A stretch of DNA of 49,065 bases from Methanobacteriota archaeon (GTDB lineage: Archaea; Thermoplasmatota; E2; JACPAO01; JAHWKR01), in assembly GCA_019347805.1 (NCBI GenBank), contig JAHWKR010000022.1, positions 1 to 49,065 of the forward strand, read 5' to 3'. The position numbers and the translations under genes are program-made. Below the pieces are notes generated by a model. The model was not told where the DNA came from. It saw nothing but the letters and a program-made list of their open reading frames with translations, and did not search any database. Positions 14,631 to 22,804 of the stretch are shown one piece after another (the first letter of the stretch is position 1; every line of letters starts with the position of its first letter).

Positions 14631-16928
14631 ATGGCGTTCGAACCCGCATCAGCACTCATCGGCCTGCGCGAAGGCATGGAGATCTTCCTCGTCGTCGGCA
14701 TCCTGCTCGGCATCCTGCGCCGCCTCGGCCACGGCGACCGCGCCTCGGTCGTCTGGATCGGCTTCGCCGCCGGTGCCGCGACCGCCGCCGTCGTCGGCGT
14801 CCTCCTTGTCAACACCGTCGCCGAATGGTTCGAGGCCTCCGGGGGTGCCATGCTCTTCGAGGTCATCGTCGCCCTCGCCGCCGTCGCCGTCCTGACCTGG
14901 ATGGTGCTCTGGATGCAGCGCCACGCCAAGACCATGGTGAGCGACCTCAAGGCGCGCACCGAGGCCGCCGCGACAAGCGGCAAATGGTTCGCCATCGGCT
15001 TCCTCGCCTACGTCACCGTCATCCGCGAAGGCCTCGAGATCGTCCTCTTCTATTCCGCCCTCGCCGCCCAGAGCGACTGGGGCTCCATCCTGCTTTCCGG
15101 CCTCGTTGGCTTCGCCGTCTCCGGGGTGCTCGCCCTTCTCGTCTTCCGCTTCATGGTCAAGGTCGACGTGCGCCGCTTCTTCGCCGTCTCCGGCCTCTTC
15201 CTCATCCTCATCGCCGCCGGGCTCCTCGTCCATGTCGTCCACGCGCTTAGCGACCTCGGCTGGCTGCCCCACGCCGCACCGCTCTGGGACACCTCCGCGA
15301 CCCTTCCGGACGAAGACCACTGGCTCGGTGGTCCCCTGCATGCCTTCATGGGTTACGAAGACCGGCCCACCGCGTTGCAACTCCTTCTCTACCTCGGCTA
15401 CATCCTCGGCGTCGGCGGCTGGTACCTGACCCGCCTCAGTGCCGACGACCGGCAGAAACGCACCGGCACGACAGCGGCCATCCTCTTCGTGCTCCTCCTC
15501 GCGCTCTTCGCCATCGGCGGCGCCGTCTCCACCGCCACCGACGACCACGAGGAAGCGACGGGCGCACATGACGCGCTCGACCACAAAGCGCTCACGGCAG
15601 GCGGCGTGGCGGCGCTGGAACCGTACGACGGCAAGGTCGGCATCCTCATCCGGCAACACGGAGAATGGGTGCACTACAACGCCTCCACCTACGAATCGGT
15701 CAAGGCGTTCGTCGACGGCATCTGGCCCTACACCGGACTGCCGCCGGAACTCCTCAAGGTCGACGAAGGCACCTACTTCATCGACGACGCGCATCCCTGG
15801 AGCGACGAGGTGCACATCGACACCGAACTGGTCGACGCCTGGCTCTCATCCTGGAGCCTCCCCGCGACACCGGTCAAGGACCCGCTCGGCGTCTCCGAGG
15901 TCGACGAACTCGCCGGCAAGGGCGGCTTCTACTTTGCACCCGGCCAAGGCCCCGGCATGGGCGAAGGCGACATGTACGAGATCTTCGGCCTCTCCGCCTA
16001 TCGCACCTGGCTGCAGATGGAGAACCACTCCCCCATGTACGACGCCGTCAAGACGTCGTGGGCGCTCCTTGAGGAACACATGACGCGCCACTACGGCGAC
16101 AAAGTGGTCCCCGCGTTCGCCTTCCACGTCGACCCCAAGATGGACCCGAGCGAGACCACCGAAGCGGCCGCCCAGAAACTCGCCGACGCCGATGTCGACC
16201 TCGTCATCGACGTCTACCAATCGAGCGTCCACAGCGACTCCATGGACACCTGCATGATGCGGCCCCACACCGAGCACGCCCTGCGCGCCGCCGGTTACGA
16301 CGGCCCCATCGTGCACATGGACCGGCCCGCCGGACTCCATCCCGCCTGGGGCGCCACCGTCGCCCGATACCTCAAGGAACAAGCGGAACGGCTCCCGGAC
16401 GACGCCCAATACTCGGTGCAACTCACCCAACACGGCGCCCGCCCCGGCGGACAGAACCCATGCGGGGAAGGCCCCGACAAATACCACCGCCTGACCCAGG
16501 AAGAGTTCGCGGTCTCCTACACCGCCGTCCGCGACGCCCTCGGCCCCGACGTCGCCATCCGACACGTCTACGGACAAGGCGCCGACGCCCGAGACGACGG
16601 TGTCCTCTCGCCCGTCGAAGCGCTCGAGCTCGACCGCCAACAAGGCTACACCCACAGCCTCATCCTGCCCTACGAGTTCTGGGGCAACGCGATGGACAAC
16701 CTGGTCTACCTGCGCGGGAGTCTTGGCTGCGCCCCCGAGACCGCCCCCTGCTACGATGCGGACTACGAGACGAATGGCACGCACGAAGGCGTCGCCTACA
16801 CGGTCCTCTCCGCCACGTACGGGACGGAAGGCAAGATCACCGCCCTGTTGGCCCAGATCGACCGCACCTTGGCCGAAGCGCTCGGTGGAGAGCCGGTCGA
16901 AACCGAGAATGACGGAGCGCACCACTAG
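14631..16928 (+). CDS. FTR1/EfeU-family iron permease fused to a chelatase-like domain, 765 aa
   Basis: Residues 1-300 form an FTR1-type permease: about seven hydrophobic helices with both iron-binding motifs, REGME (13-17) and REGLE (132-136). A His/Asp-rich stretch (about 221-235, 303-317) follows. Residues 330-750 are a soluble domain. Its last part resembles ferrochelatase-superfamily proteins: VQLTQHGARPGG (His 601), a DKYHR segment, HVYGQGA, then SLILPYEFWGNAMDNLVYLR, analogous to the ferrochelatase strand with PxxFxxDxxETL. FTR1 family members import iron, Fe3+ through an oxidase partner in yeast. No EfeO/EfeB or multicopper oxidase is adjacent. Start ATG 631-633 of this kilobase follows GGTGTGA. 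The fusion, and whether the domain faces outward, are inference. Confidence 0.85.
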   Translation: MAFEPASALIGLREGMEIFLVVGILLGILRRLGHGDRASVVWIGFAAGAATAAVVGVLLVNTVAEWFEASGGAMLFEVIVALAAVAVLTWMVLWMQRHAKTMVSDLKARTEAAATSGKWFAIGFLAYVTVIREGLEIVLFYSALAAQSDWGSILLSGLVGFAVSGVLALLVFRFMVKVDVRRFFAVSGLFLILIAAGLLVHVVHALSDLGWLPHAAPLWDTSATLPDEDHWLGGPLHAFMGYEDRPTALQLLLYLGYILGVGGWYLTRLSADDRQKRTGTTAAILFVLLLALFAIGGAVSTATDDHEEATGAHDALDHKALTAGGVAALEPYDGKVGILIRQHGEWVHYNASTYESVKAFVDGIWPYTGLPPELLKVDEGTYFIDDAHPWSDEVHIDTELVDAWLSSWSLPATPVKDPLGVSEVDELAGKGGFYFAPGQGPGMGEGDMYEIFGLSAYRTWLQMENHSPMYDAVKTSWALLEEHMTRHYGDKVVPAFAFHVDPKMDPSETTEAAAQKLADADVDLVIDVYQSSVHSDSMDTCMMRPHTEHALRAAGYDGPIVHMDRPAGLHPAWGATVARYLKEQAERLPDDAQYSVQLTQHGARPGGQNPCGEGPDKYHRLTQEEFAVSYTAVRDALGPDVAIRHVYGQGADARDDGVLSPVEALELDRQQGYTHSLILPYEFWGNAMDNLVYLRGSLGCAPETAPCYDADYETNGTHEGVAYTVLSATYGTEGKITALLAQIDRTLAEALGGEPVETENDGAHH

Positions 16929-17012
16929 TCGGAACAGAACCGAGGACCGCGCGGTCACTCACACGGCTCACGGCATGCGGATGACCGCCCAAGGCGCCGT
17001 GCGTCGTCGCCC

Positions 17013-17465
17013 CTAGGCGACCGCTTCCTGCGACAGGACATGGCGACAATAGTCGCAACGGATGACAAGCGGGTCACGGCTCGTGACCTGGAAGCGCGAG
17101 GCGACCGGTTCCGAGAGCGTCACACAATCCGGGTTCTGGCACTGCACGACCCCCTCGATGGTGTCCGGCAGGTCGACCGTGTGCTTCCGCGCCACGTCGT
17201 AGTTGCGGATGATGTTGATGGTGGCGCCCGGTGCGATGAGCGCGATGCGGTCGAGCTCTTCCCGCTCCAACTCGCGGTCCTCGATCTTGACGATGTCCTT
17301 TCGGCCCGCGCCACGTCCGGTCTCCACGTTCATGGCGAGCGACACGATGCTCGTCGAGCCCGGACGCGGGATGCCGAGCACCTCGAGGACGCGCACGCTC
17401 TTGCCGGGCGGGATGTGGTCGATGACGGTGCCGTTTCGGATCGGGGGGACGATGAACTCTTTCAT
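17013..17465 (-). CDS. pyrI: Aspartate carbamoyltransferase regulatory chain, 150 aa
   Basis: The regulatory chain binds nucleotide effectors and links PyrB trimers. The N-terminal allosteric domain is visible (MKEFIVPPIRNGTVIDHIPPG, then VLGIP and an SLAMNV segment). The C-terminal zinc domain has CQNPDC and CDYCRHV, the four cysteines that hold structural zinc at the PyrB interface. The ATG at 17465 overlaps the pyrB stop by four bases, so pyrB and pyrI form one transcript. Length matches the family (about 150). Identity is secure. Confidence 0.96.
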   Translation of the reverse strand: MKEFIVPPIRNGTVIDHIPPGKSVRVLEVLGIPRPGSTSIVSLAMNVETGRGAGRKDIVKIEDRELEREELDRIALIAPGATINIIRNYDVARKHTVDLPDTIEGVVQCQNPDCVTLSEPVASRFQVTSRDPLVIRCDYCRHVLSQEAVA

Positions 17466-18415
17466 CGGGTGGCCTCGGTGAGGATCTGGGGTGTCTCTTT
17501 CAGGATGGAGGTCAGAAGCGCCATCCTGACCGGCACGCCGTTCCTGGCCTGTCGGAACCAGGCCGCGCCCGGTCTGCGGTCCACCGCGTGGTCGATCTCG
17601 CCGACCCGCGGCAGGGGATGAAGGATCGTGAGGTCGGCCTCGGCGTGACGCAGGATGTCGTCGTCGATGCGATAGGAGCCGGCGTACTTGAGGTACTCGG
17701 CCGGGTCCGCGAAGCGCTCCTTCTGGATGCGCGTCACGTAGAGGACGTCGGCATCGGCGAGGGCGCCGACGAGGTCGTTGGTCTGATCCGGTCGGCGGCC
17801 ATGGCGGGCGCACTCCTCGATGACGCCCTCCGGCATCTCAAGCCCGGGCGGTGACACGCAAGTGACCTTGTTGCCGAAGCGCGAAAGCAATGTGGCGAGG
17901 CTGTGCGTGGTGCGGCCGAAGCGCAGGTCCCCCAGGAGGACGACATTGTTGTTGGTCGTCGTCCCGCGCTCGTCGCCGATGGTGAAGAAGTCGACCAGGG
18001 ATTGCGTCGGATGGCTGTGGCTACCGTCGCCGGCGTTCACCACAGGCACCTCGGAGAGTTCCGCGGCGAGGCGCGCGCTGCCGTCCTTCGGGTGACGCAA
18101 GACGATGAGGTCCGCATAATGGGAGACGGTGCGGATCGTGTCCGAGAGCGTCTCGCCCTTCGCGAACGATGTCGCCGCCGGGGACGAGAACCCGATGACG
18201 CGCGCCCCGAGGCGATGGGCCGCCGATTCGAACGACAAGCGCGTCCGCGTCGAGGGCTCGAAGAAGAGACAGGCGACGATGCGGTCCGCAAGTTCATTGC
18301 GGGGCGTGGGTCGGCCCTCCGGGCCGGCGAACTCGCGCGCGAGACGGAGGAGGGCCTGGATCTCATCGTCCGAGAGGTCGCTCACCGCGATGACATCGCG
18401 GTCGAGGAGCGTCAT
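17462..18415 (-). CDS. pyrB: Aspartate carbamoyltransferase catalytic chain, 317 aa
   Basis: It condenses carbamoyl phosphate and aspartate, the committed step of pyrimidine synthesis. The start at ATG 18415 (MTLLDRDVIAVSDLS) lies 25 bp below a clear TATA box. Carbamoyl-phosphate motif FFEPSTRTRLSFESA, the GDGSHSHPTQSLVDF loop and the aspartate-binding HPLPRVGEID are intact. Length is normal (~310). It is the first gene of the pyrBI operon, as in other archaea and enterobacteria. Frames upstream of 18415 are not part of the gene. Confidence 0.97.
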   Translation of the reverse strand: MTLLDRDVIAVSDLSDDEIQALLRLAREFAGPEGRPTPRNELADRIVACLFFEPSTRTRLSFESAAHRLGARVIGFSSPAATSFAKGETLSDTIRTVSHYADLIVLRHPKDGSARLAAELSEVPVVNAGDGSHSHPTQSLVDFFTIGDERGTTTNNNVVLLGDLRFGRTTHSLATLLSRFGNKVTCVSPPGLEMPEGVIEECARHGRRPDQTNDLVGALADADVLYVTRIQKERFADPAEYLKYAGSYRIDDDILRHAEADLTILHPLPRVGEIDHAVDRRPGAAWFRQARNGVPVRMALLTSILKETPQILTEATR

Positions 18416-18432
18416 GCTGGGGCCCAACAAGG

Positions 18433-18445
18433 CCCAATATAAAGG
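18433..18445 (-). promoter_or_regulatory. TATA box of pyrBI
   Basis: On the minus strand this reads CCTTTATATTGGG, centred about 25 bp before ATG 18415. The pyrBI message is predicted to be leaderless. Confidence 0.65.
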
Positions 18446-18476
18446 CGTTACCGGCCGGTCAGGAGGGCATAGGCCG

Positions 18477-19232
18477 TCAGGCGGTGCGCGAGGTGCGGCG
18501 CAACAGCAGCGCCGCGGCGCCAAAGGCAAGGACCGTGTCGAGGGCGAGGAGCGCCCAGTAGGGGTCGGGGGCGTCGAGGCCCTTCAAGTGGTGGTAAGTA
18601 CCGAGGTAAGCGTGGGTGTACGGGAGCATACGGGCGACCGGCTCGAGCGGCCCCAAGCCGTCGAGCGGGGCGAGGAAACCGGACAGGACGAGCATGACGA
18701 GGACGAGGAGCGTGACGACAAGGAGCGCCTGCGATTCGTTGCGCGAGACCGTGGAGACCAAGAGGCCGAGGGAGAGGAACGCCAAGGCGACCAGGTTGAG
18801 CCGCCCGATCGTGCCGACGGGGTCCTGGACGGTGATGTTGTCGAGCGTGGTGAGCGCGACGAAGAGCACGAGGAGCGTCTGCAGGAACGCCAAGGCGGCG
18901 AGGACGGCGAGCTTCGCGGCGAGGAAACCGGCGGGATGCATCGGTGTCACAAGAAGACGGTCCAACGTCCCCTGTCCACGTTCGCGCACGACCGCGCCGC
19001 TTGCCAGCATCAAGGCGGGGAACATGACCGCGAGCGAGACGACGAGGGAGGTCGGGTCGGTGGTGCGGAACAGCTCCGCGTCGAAACGCGCCTCCGCAGG
19101 CGGTTCGACGAAGCCGTAGACCCAGATGGTCAGGACCGGCACGAGGAACGCCACGAGGAGCGCCCGACGGTCGCGAAGCAGGAGCAGCGACTCCTTCTCG
19201 AGGTCGGCGCAGAGGCGTCGCCAGGCGGACAC
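18477..19232 (-). CDS. ABC-2 type transporter permease, 251 aa
   Basis: The protein has six predicted membrane helices in ABC-2 layout: a cytosolic start with an amphipathic helix (RRLCADLEKESLLLLRDRRAL), helix 1 (AFLVPVLTIWVYGF), and then five more, including the MFPALMLASGAVVRERGQGTLDRLLVTPM segment typical of ABC-2 exporters (E..GTL..L...P). GTG 19232 begins two bases after the stop of the ATPase gene, so the two form one exporter operon. The substrate is unknown; ABC-2 systems export drugs, lipids, polysaccharides or peptides. Confidence 0.92.
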   Translation of the reverse strand: MSAWRRLCADLEKESLLLLRDRRALLVAFLVPVLTIWVYGFVEPPAEARFDAELFRTTDPTSLVVSLAVMFPALMLASGAVVRERGQGTLDRLLVTPMHPAGFLAAKLAVLAALAFLQTLLVLFVALTTLDNITVQDPVGTIGRLNLVALAFLSLGLLVSTVSRNESQALLVVTLLVLVMLVLSGFLAPLDGLGPLEPVARMLPYTHAYLGTYHHLKGLDAPDPYWALLALDTVLAFGAAALLLRRTSRTA

Positions 19233-19234
19233 GC

Positions 19235-21412
19235 TCAGTCGCCTCCCACGGTCGGGGTGCTCTCCGGTCGCGCGGTCCGGTCCGTCGTGGGGCGGTCACC
19301 GAACCGTCGGTCCATCGCCTCCTTCTGTCGTGCCTCGTCGAGGAGCGCGATGAACGCCGCATCGAAACCGTCGATGTCGTGGCCGCTCCGGGAGGCGGCG
19401 AGCCGCACCACCGCATCCGGGGGCCCCGTGGCGAGCACACGCCCTTTTTCCAGCACGACCACCTGGTCGGCCCGGGCCGCCTCGTCGAGAAAATGGCTCG
19501 TCATCACGAGGGTCGTGCCGCAGACGTCCCGGATGCCGGCGAGAAGGTCCCACACCTGCCGGCGTGTGTACGGGTCGAGGCCCGAAGTGGGTTCGTCAAG
19601 CAACAGGACCGCAGGACCGGGAAGGAGGGCCGCGGCGATGGAGACGCGATGCTTCTCGCCACCCGAGAGACGCCCGACCGGCCGGTCGGCGGCGTGGCGC
19701 AGGCCCACCAGGTCGATGAGCGTCTCGGCACGCGCGACGACCACGTCCCGGTCTAGTTCGAACTGGCCACCGAAGAGGCGCAGGTTCTCGCGCGGACTCA
19801 GGGGATCGTAGAGGGCGGGTCGTTGCGCCACATGCCCGACGTTCCAACGCCACGCCGGAAGATCGGGACGCACAGGCCGACCAGCGACCGACAACCGGCC
19901 CGACCAGCGGCCATGCCCGAGGAGGGTGCGCAGGAGCGTCGTCTTGCCCTCGCCCGAGCCGCCCACCACCACCGTGAACCCGTTCGACGGCAAGGTGAGG
20001 CGGACGTCCTCGAGGATGCGCGAGCGGCCGGCGAACACGCTCACTCCGTCGAGGACGAGGTCGCCCTCGAGACGGCGCGCCCAATCCGGAGCGGCGCCCT
20101 GGGGGCGGAGACGCCCCGGACCCGGTGGGTCCCGCTCGGTGTGGCGGCGACCATCAAGGAACGCGCGCAGGCGCGGGGCGACCGTCGGCCGCAGGAGGAC
20201 CCCGGTTGCGAGAAAGACCCCGAGGACCGGAAGGACCGGAGGGAGCGCATAGAGCGCGGCGACGGCACCATGCGGCAAGAGCCCGAGCGGTCCTCCCGGA
20301 GCCGTGCGCGTGCGTCCGACGCCTCCCAGATCGTCCGCGACCACCACGGCGCGCCCGTCGCGGTCGAGGGTCCAGGCGGTGAGCGTACCATCGAGGGAGA
20401 CAGAGAGGAGGGGCCGGCCGGTCTTGAGGCTCAACACGACGACCGGTCCTTCAGCCTGCTGGGCGGCCGCCACGTCCGCGGCACCCCCTGCGCGGACCGC
20501 CTCGACCGGACGCACCGACGACCAGGTCCAACGGGGCCCTGTCTCGCCCCACTTGTGGTGGTGCACCTTGAGGCCATCGGCAGAGACGAGCAGGAACGAC
20601 TGACCGTCGGATGCGAGGGAGCCGGCAGAATAGCGCGCCTGTATTGCGCCGGCACCGCCGTCTGCCGGGACCACTCCCACCGGCCGGTCGAGACCGCTCG
20701 CGAAGAGCCATGCCGCTCGGTCGGTGACGACAAGCACGTGTCGGCCGTCCGTGGAGACATCGAGCGCCAAGACCTGACCCGGAACGATCGCGGTGAGGAG
20801 CGGCTTCGTGGCGCCGTCGAGGTCGTAGAGCTGCACCCGGCTCGCCATGCCGTGTCCGGAGGCCATGGCGAGCAGCGTGCCGTCGCCGGAAAGGGCCGCG
20901 CGGCCGTCCCCGTCGAACGGCACGGAAAGGACCGTTCCGCCATGCTCGGCGTCCCGTACCGTGACCACCGGGGAACCACCGCCGTGGAGGGCCATGGTCC
21001 GCGTCCCGCGGTCATCGACGACGACGGAACGCACAGGGCTCCCGGTGGCTGCGGAGGAGACGGGACGTCCGTCGCGGTCGAAGACACGCAGGTCGCCGTT
21101 CGCGAGCCCGACCACGACCCGTTCGGCGTCGTCCGAGGCGGCGAGCGCCGACGCCGGACGACCGAGCGCCGTGGCCCAACGCACGCCGGTCGGGTCGAAG
21201 ACGTGGAGGCGGTCGGCGCTTCCCGGACCTTCAGGACCGCTCAAGGTGGCGAACGCGGCGCCATCGGGGCTGGCGGCGGTGGCGGTCGCGGCGAACCCGG
21301 AACCGTAGCGCCACTCTTTCGCCGACGGCCCGGTGAAGCCGAGCAGGAGGACGGCGACGACGAGGAGGACCCCCAAAAAGAACGACCTCCGGAGTGCGGG
21401 CGACGGTCCCAT
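19235..21412 (-). CDS. Membrane-anchored beta-propeller fused to an ABC transporter ATPase, 725 aa
   Basis: Residues 9-26 are a hydrophobic helix. Residues 30-365 are WD40/quinoprotein-like blades (repeated AxSPDGxxFAT, VVVGLANGDLRVFDRDGR, ALDVSTDGRHVLVVTD). Residues 383-405 are a second hydrophobic helix. Residues 450-690 are an ABC ATPase: Walker A GGSGEGKTT (484-492), signature LSGGEKHR (582-589), Walker B LLLDEPTSGLD (603-613) and the H-loop in MTSHFLD (~640). By this topology the propeller lies outside the membrane and the ATPase inside. ABC-2 ATPases normally consist of the nucleotide-binding domain alone, so the fusion is unusual. The downstream permease completes the exporter. ATG 21412 lies just after a TATA box. 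Confidence 0.9.
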   Translation of the reverse strand: MGPSPALRRSFFLGVLLVVAVLLLGFTGPSAKEWRYGSGFAATATAASPDGAAFATLSGPEGPGSADRLHVFDPTGVRWATALGRPASALAASDDAERVVVGLANGDLRVFDRDGRPVSSAATGSPVRSVVVDDRGTRTMALHGGGSPVVTVRDAEHGGTVLSVPFDGDGRAALSGDGTLLAMASGHGMASRVQLYDLDGATKPLLTAIVPGQVLALDVSTDGRHVLVVTDRAAWLFASGLDRPVGVVPADGGAGAIQARYSAGSLASDGQSFLLVSADGLKVHHHKWGETGPRWTWSSVRPVEAVRAGGAADVAAAQQAEGPVVVLSLKTGRPLLSVSLDGTLTAWTLDRDGRAVVVADDLGGVGRTRTAPGGPLGLLPHGAVAALYALPPVLPVLGVFLATGVLLRPTVAPRLRAFLDGRRHTERDPPGPGRLRPQGAAPDWARRLEGDLVLDGVSVFAGRSRILEDVRLTLPSNGFTVVVGGSGEGKTTLLRTLLGHGRWSGRLSVAGRPVRPDLPAWRWNVGHVAQRPALYDPLSPRENLRLFGGQFELDRDVVVARAETLIDLVGLRHAADRPVGRLSGGEKHRVSIAAALLPGPAVLLLDEPTSGLDPYTRRQVWDLLAGIRDVCGTTLVMTSHFLDEAARADQVVVLEKGRVLATGPPDAVVRLAASRSGHDIDGFDAAFIALLDEARQKEAMDRRFGDRPTTDRTARPESTPTVGGD

Positions 21413-21436
21413 CCGTCACGACGACCGATGACGGAC

Positions 21437-21446
21437 CGTATAAGGG
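21437..21446. promoter_or_regulatory. Shared TATA box for ABC operon and lipoprotein gene
   Basis: CGTATAAGGG can be read in both directions. The minus-strand start is predicted at about 21415, making the ABC operon leaderless at ATG 21412. The plus-strand start is predicted at about 21467, before ATG 21491 of the lipoprotein. Confidence 0.5.
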
Positions 21447-21490
21447 CTTTGAAGGGTCGCAAGATGTGGGACCGCGAGGGCAATGGCTTC

Positions 21491-22375
21491 ATGGGCCGGC
21501 TCCTATGGCCGGACATGCGCCCGCTGGCGGTCGCCGGTGTCATGGTCGCGCTCCTGGTGCTGAGCGGCTGTCTCGGCGCCTCGACACCCTCCGGACGCCT
21601 CCTGCCCTACGACGGCTGGCCGGTCCCTCCGGAGTCCTGTGGGGGAAGCGCCGTCCATCACCCACTCACAGCGGACGACCTCGGTCCTGTGGCGCGGGAG
21701 GAGGTCTTCATGAAGCCGCAGCCCCACATCCGCTACCGGCCGCTCAATGATGCCGAACAGGCCAACGTCCTTGACAAGGCCGCAGCGGCCGTTCCCATCC
21801 TCACCGCGCGGACACCCGAGGTCGTCAACACGTCGATGCGTCCCCACATGGACGGCCACCACCACACCGGCGACTGGACGTTCACCATCCAGATCCTCTA
21901 CGAAGACGGAGGCCCCGACGACAGACACGAAGTGTATGTCGACAAGGCGGACAACCGCACGTTCACGATCACGCCCTCACCCTACACCGAGACCACGACA
22001 AAACGCGACCCGCCCGACCGGTTCGTCCTCGGCTACACCCCGAAGCGGCTGACCGTGACGCCGGAGACGGCCGCCGCGGCACGCGACATCGTCGAGACCT
22101 GGGACGACGAGAACGGGAAGGTCCCCAAGGACTTCACCTATTCGGACGCCACCTGGACGCCCAGGGCGACCGATTGCGTGCTCGTCCATTTCAGCCATCA
22201 TCCGGTCGACGCCGACGGGGAACGGGTCGCCATGGGCTATCCTGGAGACTGCTCGACAGGCGCCTCCTATTGGGTCGACCCGACCCGCGACCTCTTCCTC
22301 GAGGAGGTCCCCCTGAGGGATTCCTCGGGCTACTGCAGCAGCCCCCCTGACACGTCACATCGCGATGGCCGATGA
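21491..22375 (+). CDS. Secreted lipoprotein, unknown function, 294 aa
   Basis: The N-terminus has a lipobox: a hydrophobic stretch LAVAGVMVALLVLSGC with the Cys that would be lipid-modified after cleavage. I chose ATG 21491 because the shared TATA predicts transcription from about 21467 and a GAGGG lies at 21476-21480; ATG 21464 and ATG 21515 are in-frame alternatives. The mature part is polar, with a His-rich stretch (MDGHHHTGDW) and no recognised domain. The divergent partner is the propeller-ABC exporter, so the lipoprotein might be a binding or accessory component; that is only positional inference. Confidence 0.75.
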   Translation: MGRLLWPDMRPLAVAGVMVALLVLSGCLGASTPSGRLLPYDGWPVPPESCGGSAVHHPLTADDLGPVAREEVFMKPQPHIRYRPLNDAEQANVLDKAAAAVPILTARTPEVVNTSMRPHMDGHHHTGDWTFTIQILYEDGGPDDRHEVYVDKADNRTFTITPSPYTETTTKRDPPDRFVLGYTPKRLTVTPETAAAARDIVETWDDENGKVPKDFTYSDATWTPRATDCVLVHFSHHPVDADGERVAMGYPGDCSTGASYWVDPTRDLFLEEVPLRDSSGYCSSPPDTSHRDGR

Positions 22376-22383
22376 GGCCACCA

Positions 22384-22401
22384 TTGTACCAGGATGTACA
22401 A
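22384..22401. promoter_or_regulatory. Inverted repeat, possible operator
   Basis: TTGTAC and GTACAA are perfect 6-bp arms separated by 6 bp, just downstream of the lipoprotein stop and about 80 bp before the zinc-ribbon gene. The spacing suits a dimeric helix-turn-helix regulator. It could instead act at the end of the lipoprotein transcript. Confidence 0.35.
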
Positions 22402-22426
22402 AATGAGAGCCGAAAGCTATTTTCAG

Positions 22427-22441
22427 GCATGACAGTCATGC
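22427..22441. promoter_or_regulatory. 15-bp palindrome, possible operator
   Basis: GCATGACAGTCATGC has perfect 7-bp arms around one central base. A weak TATA-like GCTATTTT lies just before it (about 22416-22423), so the palindrome would sit between TATA and start site of the zinc-ribbon gene, a usual archaeal repressor position. Confidence 0.4.
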
Positions 22442-22475
22442 ACAGGCTGCGGGGCGCTGATGCGCCCGGCATGGG

Positions 22476-22709
22476 GTGAGCCAAATCGATATCCGAAACA
22501 GCGGGTCCCACCGGTTCCGTGCCCTCCGCGCGGACCTCGGTCGCGACCGGGGCCGGGCGAAGGTCCCTTCGCAGGATGCGGCGACGCCAGCGTCCGTCGC
22601 CTGCCCGTCCTGCGGCGGGCCCCAGAACCTGACCACGGAGCCCTTCAGCGGGGGAACCCTGCGCCTTGGACTGGAGTGCGGCCACTGCGGCCTGGCCACG
22701 TCCATCTGA
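22476..22709 (+). CDS. Small zinc-ribbon protein, 77 aa
   Basis: The C-terminal half carries a CPSCGG ... CGHCG pair separated by about 22 residues (LTTEPFSGGTLRLGLE), a standard zinc ribbon that could bind nucleic acid or protein. The first 35 residues are basic and polar. The start is uncertain: GTG 22476 is the first in-frame candidate. No family is recognised beyond the ribbon. It lies alone behind two palindromes and ahead of a large exported protein with its own TATA box. Confidence 0.6.
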   Translation: MSQIDIRNSGSHRFRALRADLGRDRGRAKVPSQDAATPASVACPSCGGPQNLTTEPFSGGTLRLGLECGHCGLATSI

Positions 22710-22772
22710 AGCGCCTCCTCCTGTCTTTTTCCCTCTGTTCTCCCACCGCGACGGTGGTGAAAGCCTGCAAAC

Positions 22773-22781
22773 GGCTATAAG
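22773..22781 (+). promoter_or_regulatory. TATA box of the FG-GAP/TSP3 gene
   Basis: GGCTATAAG predicts transcription from about 22803, downstream of GTG 22784 and two bases before GTG 22805. This is why the later GTG is preferred. Confidence 0.5.
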
Positions 22782-22804
22782 AAGTGAAGGTCTTCCCATC
22801 GCCT

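Noticed and set aside
14631-16928. Reading the C-terminal domain as a true haem-making ferrochelatase
   Set aside because: Only part of the motif pattern is visible and there are no haem-synthesis neighbours, so only fold-level similarity is claimed.
22784-22804. GTG 22784 as start of the FG-GAP protein
   Set aside because: The TATA box at 22773-22781 predicts transcription from about 22803, after this codon; GTG 22805 fits better. It remains possible.
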